Origin: Edaphochlamys debaryana
Taxonomy: Eukaryota; Chlorophyta; Chlorophyceae; Chlamydomonadales
Reading direction: 5' to 3'
DNA length: 64,000 nt
NCBI GenBank assembly: GCA_016858145.1
Contig: JAEHOE010000045.1
Span: 496,001 to 560,000, forward strand
This document shows positions 23,166-33,085 of the stretch, piece by piece (within the stretch, counting starts at the first letter, position 1; each line of letters starts with the position of its first letter). The position numbers were made by a program, and so were the translations under genes. A model generated the notes under the pieces. That model was not told the origin of the DNA. It made no database searches and saw nothing but the letters and a program-made list of their open reading frames with translations.

Positions 23166-24491
23166 TCATGAGGTGGTGGCAGTGGTAGTGGTGGTGGGGT
23201 GCAGCGCCAGGCAGAAGGCGACCAAGCGCACGCCGCCAGCGTTGTCGAGGTAGGGCACCAGGATCAGCCCGTGGTTCTCCAATGGCGCGAGCGCGACCAG
23301 CTCGTTCTGCGCCATTGATTTGAGCTTGGCGAGCTGCGGTGCGGAGGCCTCCACAATCGAAACTTTCGCTACTCGATGCCGCCCGAGCTTCACCGCTTTC
23401 CGCGGCGCAAGCTGCGCGACCTCCATGCCGTCCAGTTCCGTGAGCTCCTTGGCGCACTCCACAGGAAGCGGCACGCTGATCCGGCAGTAGGTCACGTCCC
23501 GACCGTTTGCTGCGCTTTGCCAGACGTTGCCGACCCATGTCGCGGTCGCGGGCGCGGGAGGCGCGCCCGTCGGCCCCGCGGTCCGGTTGGGCGCTGGCAC
23601 ATGCGGCGCCTTCTTGGCCGGTAGGTGCGGGACCGCGAACTCCGCGGGGCTGGGCAGGTCGTCGCAATCCATGCTAAGCGACCCGCTCAGCGTGCGCTGG
23701 CGCTTGAGCGGCCCGCAAGCGTCCTCCGAAGTGTCAGAGTCCTGCTCGTCGCTGCTCTGGCGCTTGCCTGCGAAGGAGCAAGTCGGAAGTCACTCTCGGA
23801 GCCGACACCGGCAGGAGTAGTAGAGTCGCGCCGCGCTGAGCGCGCACGCGGCAAGTGATAGCCCATCCACCACTAGCGAGGCCAACGCGCGCGGTGGGCC
23901 AGCGGGCGCTAGCGCGCTGAGGAGTCCGCCCTTATCGTGTTAGTGTTGGCCCGATTCCCAGGCCGTTGCGGGCCGGCCCAAGTCCGCCAACCCCTTGCGA
24001 GCCAGCTTCAGCCTCAATTAGCCCCACTAAGCCTGACGGAAGCGCAAGAGGCGGGAGAAGCCGCGCGCACCTGAGGATGTGCTGCTCGACTTAGTCCGGG
24101 ACGCCACCACCTGCCGGTACTTCTCCACCATCTTGTGGAAGTCCAGCAGGCCCAGGGAAGTCTTGATACCGGACTGGACGCAGCCCTTCTCGACCATTTC
24201 AAGGGCCCGGCACAGCAATTCCGCTATGCCAGAGCCGCTCCACTGCTCGTCTCCGCGGACGCAGAGCAGGGCCTCGCGCAGCAGAGCTGATACTGACTCC
24301 GCTGACTGCTCTGCACTTGTGCTGGGCTCCGCAGGCGTCTGGAGCTCCGCAAGCACCGAGTACCAACGCCTTGGCGCGCTGGCTGACGCCTCCGTCTGCA
24401 GCGCGAAGGCGGCTCCGCACGCGGACCCTTGGTCCATAAGGGGCAGAGCAGAGCAGCTTAGGAGGCAGGGCCCTCCGCTAGCGGTGGCCAT
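23166..24491 (-). CDS. SPOC-like domain protein
   Basis: Two exons join in phase: 24491..24071 and 23767..23166 (340 residues). The N-terminal half is helical and unrecognised (ESVSALLREALLC, ELLCRALEMVEKGC, LDFHKMVEKYRQVV). Next come a Ser/acid stretch and a basic nuclear-signal-like KRQR after the junction. The C-terminal 150 residues resemble a SPOC fold: TATWVGNVWQSA, RDVTYCRISVPLP, HRVAKVSIVEAS, NELVALAPLENHGLILVPYL and VRLVAFCL. SPOC domains bind phosphorylated partners such as RNA polymerase II tails in transcription and RNA regulators, so a nuclear role is likely. The chosen ATG lies inside the left end of the 0.6-kb repeat at 24460-25062; the first in-frame Met outside the repeat is about 18 residues downstream. 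SPOC assignment is by pattern, not alignment. Confidence 0.62.
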
Positions 24492-25062
24492 GCGTCTGAA
24501 TTGTTCTGGAGGTCGGGGCGGGGCGTTGTGTTTGCTAGGTATGCGCTCGAAGTTGACTGGTGAGCTTGTCGATGCTGTTACGTTGCGTGTGGGGTGCAAT
24601 ACAGGGCCCTGGCGCGCACGAAGAGGAACGCCTCCGAAGTCAGTACGGCAACCGATCAGGGCTGGCCGCTGGTCCGCGGCTGCGGAGAGTTTACAGGTCA
24701 GCTTTGGCAAGGGTCGCCGGCTCATGCCGTTTCCCTTTCTGGTGATTCCCTGGGAGCCACCCTGGCCTCGCAGGGCGGCGCCCGGCCCTGCCTTGCGCGG
24801 CGGGCATTCTCGGAACACGTCGGAAATGCGCCAGCCAGCGCGGCAGGGTCGCAGCACAAGGCCCTATCACGTCCGCAAGGACACTGTGCTTGTAGTCTAT
24901 GCCTAGGCACCTGAGCCCTGCGCCGGCCGACGTCACGCCTGCGCAATTCCCGCGGGCGGCTGCCCAAGTTCCGAGACAACCCCCGGCTGGCCAGAGCGCG
25001 ATGCACCCCGTTCAGCAGCCCATCGAGCTGAGCAGGTGACGTTTTACGCAATTGAGCAGGCT
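24460..25062 (+). repeat. 0.6-kb dispersed repeat, copy 1
   Basis: Positions 24460-25041 match 27966-28547 base for base in length (582), with about 13 substitutions and no indel (about 98 %). Weaker similarity continues to about 25062. The copy overlaps the putative start codon of the SPOC-like gene. I see no inverted ends, poly(A) tail or clear target-site duplication. On + it contains a 138-codon open frame (24490-24906) that the second copy also keeps. Confidence 0.9.
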
Positions 25063-26223
25063 GTTGCATCGATCGCGCCAAAGCTTGCGAGACATGCATC
25101 AGCCCTCGTTTCGCATGCTGGAGCGTTTTCCCCTTCCACTTGCCGGCCTATGCAGCCATTACGAATGGCAGCGCAATGGCAGTAAACTGGGGGCCTCGCG
25201 TGGCCTGTGCGAGATAGCGACTCATCCACGGTGTCCGCTTGCATAATCTGATCGGCGACCGCCAGCGGGCACAAATGTTCGTTAAAATGTCGCACAACGA
25301 ACTCTTCCGTGAGTTTGTCTGCAGGCAAAAGCAGCCCAAAAGCACGTTGCGCGGGGCGCTCGGCCGCGACCACGTGTCGCCAGAAGCTTCGGAGATCAAA
25401 AGCCGCGACGGCCGTTCACGCCTTCTTTCCGCTCGGTCACTACTTCCTCCGAGGCCGCTTCCCCCTGACCACCTCCCCCTGTACTGCCTTGCCCCAGCCG
25501 CATCACCCTTCCTCGAGCCCACTCATTGCTACCATCGACCACCAGGGCCGCCTCCTGTGTGGATGCCGCATCACATGCATGACGCTAGTGCGACCTTGAT
25601 TAGGCGCCCTGTGCTGTGGCTCGCTGTGGCACCAAGTGCTCCCCTTGCCCACGGACCACGGTATCCTGACGGTATGTTGCATGATGCCGTGCGGCCAGGG
25701 CCCGCCAGGCGGCCACACCTGCTCACCGAGGACACCCAAGCTAACTGGGGAATGCGTTGAATGGTGAGCATACAGGCAAGCCCCAGGACGTGTGCAGCTG
25801 GACGTCGGGAGCTCCAAGTCAAGGTCCTGAACATCCCCATTGAGGCCCCAGCTTTCGGTCCGTGGCCGTAGCCCCCGACTCAGCCCCTCACAGCAGCGCA
25901 GTTCCGTTACCGGCATCAGCTTTCATCTAGAGTCCATGCACGTTCGCAACCAACTGCGGCTGGCGATTGGAATCGGGTCCCATTAGTCCCATCACAGAAG
26001 GAAAGCGCGGCGGTCCCCGCATTCAGCAGCATCCAACCAAGGCCACGCCCAACAACGGCGCCCAGTCGGCTTCTCGCCCCTTCTCCTCAAGCTCTCCAAC
26101 GGGGGCCGACGCAGGAGCCTACCAACGGACAGGACGCAGGAGCCGCCTGAGCGGACGCCTGCGGTCCGGGAGCCAAGACTGGCCGCTCTCACGGGGCCCA
26201 TCTTCTGACCACCAATCCTCCTT
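25063..26223. other. Intergenic stretch between the two repeats and the GNAT gene
   Basis: It contains the second copy of the older diverged repeat (25848-26035) and otherwise only short biased open frames. It also includes the 3' flank of the GNAT gene. Confidence 0.4.
25848..26035 (+). repeat. Diverged dispersed repeat, copy B
   Basis: This is the counterpart of 22525-22770: the same block order and orientation, with a shorter middle section. The copies are clearly older than the 0.6-kb repeat pair. Confidence 0.55.
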
Positions 26224-27814
26224 TCACATACAAACGCGCGGCGCCGCCTGACGCGGGCATGCTTGCGTCTGCAGGGGCGCCCGTACCGTGGCAAGCGCAC
26301 GAACCGGCAGCGCTGCTCTCCCGCCAAAGCTCCAGGTGGCAAGGCCCTTGCTGCCCGATGCCCCACGCTCAGCCCGGTGCGTAGGGGCTTCTGGCAGCGC
26401 GCGCCGCTTTCCCCCTTTGCTCTTCTTCTTCGAGCCTCCACCTCCAGCTCCACCAGCGAAGCCACGGGACCCCGCCCCCTGCGTTTGGGGCGCGGGCTGC
26501 AACGCTGCTCCCGACTGCGGCTGCGGCGCCAGGGGCAGGAGCATGAGCTGGTGCCTGCCCCGCTTGCCCTGCTTGAACACGCCCTGGGCGGGGCCGAAGC
26601 CGTAGCCCTCGTAGAAAGCAATGGCTGCGAGGCGCAGGGCCAGCACACCGGTCAGGACGAAGCCCAGGGCAGGGCAAATGGGCAGGGCGCGCGCGTCAGT
26701 ACAGGATGAGAACTTGCTGATCCGCACATGGAATCCAACTCATCTAAGGCCACAAGGGTCCCCTCCCGCCCACCATTTGGGTTGTACTCGGCCACGTGCA
26801 GCCACACGGCTCTGGCGCCCGCCTCCTCCGCCACCTCCCGCGCCAGGTCCAGCAGGCGGGAGCCCAGGCCCTGCCGCCGGTACTCATACGACACACCTAT
26901 GTACCTGGGCAGGGACCAGGACGGGGGGGGGCACGCGTTCAGAAGTGCGTGTTGAGCCGGCCCAGGGCCCAGAGCTTCCGGAGGAAGTACACTGCCGGTA
27001 CCGGTATGCCGCGTGCTAGACTGCTACAAACGGGGCGCCTGGTTCGCTGACGCCCGGCCACAAGGTGTGGCCCCTGCGCTCACCACACGGCAAGCGCCAG
27101 GTCCGAGGGTCGCCTGCACCCCGCCGCCGCCATGGCCGCTCGCAGCTCGTCCACCCCCACCCTCAGCGGAGAGGACACGGAGGCCGCCACTGCGCCGCGG
27201 GCGCTGGAGTCACTGCCCGAGGCCTGCGGGGTGCCGCGCATGCTGCGTGAGGAGCGCAAGGCAGACACCCAAGCACCGCCTTCTGGGCTCCACCGCTGCG
27301 GCCCACCCACCTCCCCTCCTCGGCTGTCGCTTTCGCCGCGCCCACTTGTGCCTGGCGGGGGCAGGCAGAACTCCGCCACCTGCACGTGGGAGCCGCCGTG
27401 CTCGCTCAGAAATTGAGGCACCAATAAGCCCGTCAGGCAGCATACAGGGAAGGGGCAACGGGCAACGGGCGACGCCCGTACGCTGCAGCGCGCCGTGCGC
27501 TGCGGGCCCCCAGGGCGTCACCCACCATGAAGGCCACGGGCACCTGCTTGCCCTCCTGCTCGGCGAACGCACCCAGCGCCACGTAGCTGCCAGGGGGCGG
27601 CAGGGGCCGGGGCAAGCGAGATTGGACACGCGTTATGATGCGGCCACCCGGGCGCAGCACACAATGCCCTGTGCAGACGCTGGCGAGCACTCAGCCCCGC
27701 AAAGTTCCTCGTCAGGTCCCCCACAAAGGCTCACTTTGGCCGGCTGATCTCCTCCCAGGTGAGGTCCACGTCCACGCTCTTGAAGCCGTACTCGAAGGAC
27801 CCCGTGGTCCGCTC
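26224..27814 (-). CDS. GNAT-family N-acetyltransferase (5' end unresolved)
   Basis: Five exons join in phase: 27814..27735, 27586..27526, 27379..27084, 26904..26774 and 26624..26224. The fold reads FEYGFKSVDVDLTWEEI, then beta strands NYVALGAFAEQ and VPVAFMVAEF, a low-complexity insert of about 75 residues, LALAVWYIGVSYEYRRQGLG with the acetyl-CoA loop R-R-Q-G-L-G, LLDLAREVAEEAGARAVWLHV, and the terminal motif YNPNAIAFYEGYGF. GNATs transfer acetyl from acetyl-CoA to amines or protein N-termini; the substrate is unknown. The C-terminus carries a basic SKKKSKGGKRR patch. The first exon must lie upstream. A phase-0 donor at GGGCC|GTGAAT (about 27864) or a start inside the repeat at 27966 are candidates, but I could not settle it. 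Confidence 0.75.
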
Positions 27815-27965
27815 CTGCGGGAAAGCCGAGGCGCAAGAAGAGGGGGATGTGAGGGACATTCACGGCCCAGAGAAGCCAGGCCGGGATGACGTTAGGACTT
27901 GTAGGCGCGTGGTCCACCAGGAACAGCGGGGGAACGCAGCGCCGAAGGGGGACCGCGGGAAGTTG

Positions 27966-28568
27966 AGGAGGCAGGGCCCTCCGCTAGCGGTGGCCATGCG
28001 TCTGAATTGTTCCGGAGGTCGGGGCGGGGCGTTGTGTTTGCTAGGTATGCGCTCGAAGTTGACTGGTGAGCTTGTCGATGCTGTTACGTTGCGTGTGGGG
28101 TGCAATACAGGGCCCTGGCGCGCACGAAGAGGAACGCCTCCGAAGTCAGTACGGCAACCGATCAGGGCTGGCCGCTGGTCCGCGGCTGCGGAGAGTTCAC
28201 AGGTCAGCTTTGGCAAGGGTCGCAGGCTCACGCCGTTTCCCTTTCTGGTGATTCCCTGGGAGCCACCCTGGCCTCGCAGGGCGGTGCCCGGACCCGCCTT
28301 GAGGGGCGGGCATTCTCGGAACACGTCGGAAATGCGCCAGCTAGCGCGGCAGGGTCGCAGCACAAGGCCCTATCACGTCCGCAATGACACTGTGCTTGTA
28401 GTCTATGCCTAAGCACCTGAGCCCTGCGCCGGCCGACGTCACGCCTGCGCAATTCCCGCGGGCGACTGCCCAAGTTCCGAGACAACCCCCGGCTGGCCAG
28501 AGCGCGATGCACCCCGTTCAGCAGCCCATCGAGCTGAGCAGGTGACGCCTTACTCATTGGAGCAGGCC
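27966..28568 (+). repeat. 0.6-kb dispersed repeat, copy 2
   Basis: Direct-orientation partner of 24460-25062, about 3.5 kb away. It lies immediately upstream (in - sense) of the GNAT gene. Its + open frame (27996-28412) matches that of copy 1 in length and ends at the same position, with TAA instead of TAG. Confidence 0.9.
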
Positions 28569-28650
28569 TCGAACGAGGTTCCCATCTCCCCAACAGGGCC
28601 CCTTCGCCTGTGTTTGGCCAGTTGACTAACGCTATGACTGCTCTTCCTCT

Positions 28651-29300
28651 TTACGCCAGCGCTCCACTGCTCTTATGGGGCCTCCCTATCCGGGGATTTA
28701 TACTATGCCGGGTTCCAGGTAGAGCAAGGGCCAGTGGCGTGGCCCAGGCAGGGATGCTCCCTTGAATCACTTGAATCTCTGCACTGCCCCTCCCCACGCA
28801 GCACGCTCCATACCGGTACTCCCGAGAGGCGTCCCTTTGCATCCTGACCATGAAGGCCCCCCCAGCCTCAGCCGCACTGGTGACCTGAAGAGTAGCTGAG
28901 TAGGGTTTCCCCTTGGATTAAGACCCTGGCTAACCTCGAGCTGGGGGAAGGAGCCAGGAGAGGCCGAAAGAGGGCCACCAAGACTGCCGGCAGCTCTCTG
29001 CCCTCCGCCTTGCCCCGTTTGCCCTTCCAGTCCCTCCTCACCTTGATCACCCGCAGGTCGTCCTCCTGCAGCCCCCGAAACTCAATCTCTGACTGCACCA
29101 GAAGCTTCCGGATGACCTGTCGAGCCTGCGAGGGGACGCGGCGTGCCGCCGAGTGGGCACGGGCCGCCCCTCTCCGGAGGGCTCGGACATGGCATTTATT
29201 CCCCGCCCACCTCCTCAGCAGGCAGCTGAGCCACCAATTGCCGAATGTCATCCGGCAGCAGCGCCAGCGCTTCGTCCAGCGGCATTTCGCCGCTGGCCAT
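28651..29300 (-). CDS. Small unknown protein, three exons
   Basis: A model of 29300..29211, 29125..29042 and 28884..28651 joins with phase-0 junctions to 135 residues. The first two exons look like real coding sequence: an acidic helical peptide (MASGEMPLDEALALLPDDIR, then LVAQLPAEE, ARQVIRKLLVQSEIEFRGLQ and EDDLRVIK). The third exon (VTSAAEAGGAFMVRMQRDAS and on) is less certain; an alternative acceptor at 28944 also gives an open frame. The frame stays open upstream of the ATG (LTLRGKRLREVAA), so the true 5' end may lie in an unseen exon. I do not recognise a family. Confidence 0.4.
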
Positions 29301-30252
29301 GGCTGCGACTTCGCGGAGCCTTTTGCCGCGAAGTGTGAGCAAACCTGATAACTAGAAAGGACGCTTTGTGATATGCAGGGTTCACGGGGTCGCGACGAGG
29401 CCGGCGGCCAAAGCTACACGATTTGTGGGGTCACAGAGCTGGCACCGAACCTATGTACCCTGCGATCTAGCTGCTGCAGTTTAGTCATTTCGCAAGCGGT
29501 GGGGAGGTCGAGTTTTGCCCGTCCTGCACAGCCGGCACAGCACGCCGTACGCTGCACCGTACACGCCGTACAGCCCGTGTGCAAAGCCTCTGTCCCGGCT
29601 GCTGCTTGACTAACTACATCGCTAGGTTGCTGCTAAATGCTAGCGGAATGCGCCTTGCCAGGCTGGCTGAACCCCATGATCCCCAATCCCTCCAACCCAG
29701 CCGCTGAGCTCGGGCCCACGTACCGTAGGCCCTACCAGGCCAAGAACAGCCACAGACTGGCAGCTCAGTAACCTCGCCATCCACCACTTACACCTGACTC
29801 ATCCAGGCATGCAAGCGACAGCACCGTGCGCAGCACTTGCACACCGGCACGACCCAGGCATCCACGGGCAACGCTAAGACCATGCCTTGCCCTTTCGTCA
29901 CGGTGCCTCGCAGCGCCGCACCAATCTTGACTCAGAACCAATGCGCATTTGAGTCTCAGCCTAGATCTACAGACTTCCCTTCGTAATGCCCACTAAGCCC
30001 ACCTCCCTGCAGAGCGGGGCGTCCGCCGCAACCCAACAGCGCTCAACACCCCCAGGCTCCAACCCACCCTGTATCCCATCCTAACCTGCCGTATCCTGCG
30101 GCCAGCAAACGTTCATCAGTGCTTGCCGAGTTGGGCGCGGCGCCCTGCTATGCCACGCCCGCCCCTGTCCGTGTGTCCCCGCCCCCATTACGCCTGCCCT
30201 CACCCGCCCTCAGCCTACGCCCCAGGGCCCCATAACCCCCCCAGCTGCCCTC
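29301..30252. other. Intergenic stretch 3' of SNF7
   Basis: No recognisable gene. A TGTAA motif on the minus strand at 29788-29792 is a candidate polyadenylation signal for the SNF7 transcript. Confidence 0.4.
29788..29792 (-). terminator. Candidate TGTAA polyadenylation signal for SNF7 gene
   Basis: TGTAA is the usual poly(A) signal of chlorophycean algae. This one lies about 460 bp past the SNF7 stop, which is long but within the range of algal 3' UTRs. Confidence 0.3.
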
Positions 30253-30951
30253 TCAGAGCGCCATCTCGGCCTGCAGGGCTTCCAACTCCAGCTCCTCCTG
30301 CGTCTTAGCCGGCTGCTGCTTCTGCTTGGTGGGCACGGCCGGCATCTTCTCCGTCGCGCCCGGCACCTTTGCCGTCGGCACCGGCGCTGGCTGCAGCAGC
30401 TCCTTGTCCAGCTCCGAGGCTTCGAGCTCCTCGAGCTCGCCCATGAGCTCGTCGTCGTCCAGGTCCGTGCCAAGCCCTAGCGGGTTGGCGAACACCTCGT
30501 TCAGCTGTCGCATTTGGTCTGTCGTCTCGTTGATCTCATCCAGCACCTTGTCAACGTTCTCAATCTTCATAGCCTTCATGTTCTCCTTCGCGGCCAGGGC
30601 CGCGGTGTGCATCGACGAGACCACCTCCGTCGTCGTCCGCTGGCCCTCCAGCATCATGCGCTGCTCATTGACGCGCATGATCATGTTGTCCAGGTTGGCA
30701 ATTTCGTTCTCCAGCAGCTTCTTCTTCTTGAGGCACTGGAGCGCCTGCGGCTTCTTTTTTAGTCGCGTGAACTCCTTGGCCTTCTCCATTTCCGCATCCA
30801 CGCGCTTCTCCAGCAGGGACTTGCGCTTCTCGAGCGACTCCTCGTGCTCGGTGAGGCTCTGGATAGCTGAAATAGTCTTGTTCGCGGCATTCGCTGAGGT
30901 CTGCGGCACCGAGCTGGCCGCAGGCTTCTCGCCAAAGAGCTTCTTGAACAT
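30253..30951 (-). CDS. VPS32: SNF7/VPS32 (CHMP4) ESCRT-III subunit
   Basis: A single uninterrupted exon encodes 232 residues, the usual SNF7 length. It starts MFKKLFGEKP and runs through the basic helical core (EKRKSLLEKRVDAEMEKAKE, LQCLKKKKLLENEIANLDNM, MMLEGQRTTTEVVSSMHTAA, IENVDKVLDEINETTDQMRQ). It ends in the acidic autoinhibitory tail with LGTDLDDDELMGELEELEA and a C-terminal TQEELELEALQAEMAL helix that binds Bro1/VPS4-type partners. SNF7 polymerises into the filaments that drive membrane scission in multivesicular-body sorting, cytokinesis and membrane repair. It is the only intact gene here of this length without introns. It diverges from the MogA gene. Confidence 0.95.
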   Translation of the reverse strand: MFKKLFGEKPAASSVPQTSANAANKTISAIQSLTEHEESLEKRKSLLEKRVDAEMEKAKEFTRLKKKPQALQCLKKKKLLENEIANLDNMIMRVNEQRMMLEGQRTTTEVVSSMHTAALAAKENMKAMKIENVDKVLDEINETTDQMRQLNEVFANPLGLGTDLDDDELMGELEELEASELDKELLQPAPVPTAKVPGATEKMPAVPTKQKQQPAKTQEELELEALQAEMAL

Positions 30952-31434
30952 CTTTGATGGCTCCTAGGTCTTATAAGGGCAGGTTGAAGGGGGCGGGGCC
31001 CTCAGGCGAAGCGCATAGCGCGAAAGAAGGTTGGGGGGATGGCCGAAGCTGCAGCGTCTGGGACCGCTAGCGTTATGCGTGCGAGCAAGTGGTGTGGCTA
31101 CCTGTGTGCCCTATGTACAGTGTGCGCGCCGCAAGTAAGAGCTTTGTGCAGAGCGACCGGTTCTTCGGGGCCCGCTTCAGCGGGGGCCCCGGGATCGGAC
31201 CGTGCACCCGCTACCTGGGCCAAGGAGCTGGCCCGCGGCCTAGTACCTCTTACCCCGCTCACAAGTGCGCACTTCCACCTGCAGCCTTTAGGCATCCGTG
31301 TGGGTCTCGCCGTGAGGCCTGACTCCGCAGCATCGGGCTGCGCAACCGCGACTTGCACCAAGCTTCAGCGCCCCTCCCCAGCAACAACACCTCTACCGAA
31401 CCCCTCTGCTCCTATACGTCATACCCACCGCGCC

Positions 31435-33085
31435 ATGGCCTCAACCGCGCCGGGCGCCCCCGCCATCCCCGCTGGCCCACCCCTCCGCGGCGGCAGCCCT
31501 GACACCGTGGGGGACCCAGCCCGCTTCGGCGTGCTCACCGTCTCTGACCGCGCCAGTGCTGGCGTGTACGAGGATCTGAGCGGCCCCGCCATCCTCAACT
31601 TCTTTGCCGAGGCTGTGGCCTCGCCCTGGGAGGCGGTGTACCGCGTGATCCCTGACGAGCAGCCGGACATCGAGAAGGCCCTCATCGATATGGTGAGGCG
31701 GCCGGGCACGGCATTGCTAAGAGTATACAGCCAGGAGGGGATGGGAGAGTGAGGACCCGTGAACACGAGGCCGCTGACAGGCGGAACGTTGTACTCGGGC
31801 AGCCTTGCTTGCCGGGGTTCAGAGGTGACAGGGGATGGCAGACGTGTGACTGAGAGGAGAGGAGCTCCGAGTCGATGCGTGGGCCCAACTGGGGGGGCCA
31901 CTCACCAAACCGCTGCAGGGGGGCGTAAGCAGCTTGTCGGCTCAGCAGCGTGGAGCGTGGGACAGTGCTGAGTGTGCCACGTGCTCCAGTCTCCCGCCCG
32001 GAAGGAGCTCCTCCGCAGCACAACGGACCCTGCACACGAGGAGCCCCAGGACAGCACAGGGAGCCTCCAATCATATTGGTAACTACAGAACGCCCTCTCC
32101 CCGACGTCTCCCCGCAGGTGGACCGCGAGGGCTGCTGCCTGGTGGTGACCACGGGCGGAACGGGCCCGGCGCCGCGGGACGTGACCCCCGAGGCCACGGA
32201 GGCTGTGTGCGGGCGCATGATGCCGGGGTACGGGGAGCAGATGCGAGCTATCAGCCTCAAGTGGGTGGCGAGCGGATGGGGGCAGAAAGAAAAGGGGAAA
32301 GGGATGGAGCGGGGCTGTTGCTTTGAAGACCAGCCGGCCAGGTAGACCTTCGCGGAGGCGAACTTGGGACCAGCTGCCTTGGGGCTGCCCCGCCACCAAA
32401 GAGCCAGACGCTGCCGCTACCGACCTCTAAGCCATTGGCACCATTTGATGCAGGGCTGTTGCGCTGGCTAGGGGCTGGGTGTATGGCTCTTCAAGCTCCC
32501 GGGCCTAAATGCCTTAGTGCTCTCACGTTGACCGCGTCCAGGCCCGGTGCCTGCCACCGACAGCACGCTGGGGCGTCCATAGCCTCCACGCCAATCGCCA
32601 CTGGTGCTCGGGCTCGGCCTCCTTCTCATACTCCCGCCCAAAACTGCACCCCATCCTTTCCCCAAGCAACCATTATTTCGGCTCCACGGCCCCGGGCCCG
32701 GCCTTCTCCACCCCCATCCTCACTCTTATCTCAGCCGTTCCTTTCCGCTTCCGCCCTCGACACCCCCACGCTTTCCCGGTTGTCACCCCACTCTGCGGCA
32801 AAGCGATCCCCCTCACCCCAAACACCCCCTCCCCGCCCCTTCCCCACTCGCAGATACGTGCCCACGGCCGTGCTGTCCCGCCAGACCGCTGGCATCCGCG
32901 GCAAGGCCCTCATCATCAACCTGCCCGGCAAGCCCAAGAGCATTCGGGAGACCTTTGACGAGGTTTTCAAGAGCATCCCCTACTGCATACAGCTCCTCGA
33001 GGGGCCCTACGTCGAGACCAAGCCGGAGGTGGTGGCCGCCTTCCGGCCGCCAGCCGACCGGCGGGCAGCCAAGCCCCAGCCGTAG
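31435..33085 (+). CDS. CNX1G: Molybdopterin adenylyltransferase (MogA / Cnx1 G-domain type)
   Basis: Three exons join in phase: 31435..31692, 32118..32260 and 32854..33085 (210 residues). The enzyme adenylylates molybdopterin before Mo insertion in molybdenum-cofactor synthesis. Diagnostic stretches are GVLTVSDRASAGVYEDLSGP, the substrate loop VVTTGGTGPAPRDVTPEATE, MMPGYGEQMRAISLKYVPTA, ALIINLPGKPKSIRETFDEV and PYCIQLLEGPYVETKPEVVA. All are close to bacterial MogA. In land plants this domain is fused to an E (MoeA-like) domain. Here it stands alone, as reported for other green algae. The open frame continues 132 codons upstream to an ATG at 31039. I chose 31435 because the upstream part is biased and unlike the family; a transit peptide starting at 31039 is an alternative. 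Confidence 0.93.
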
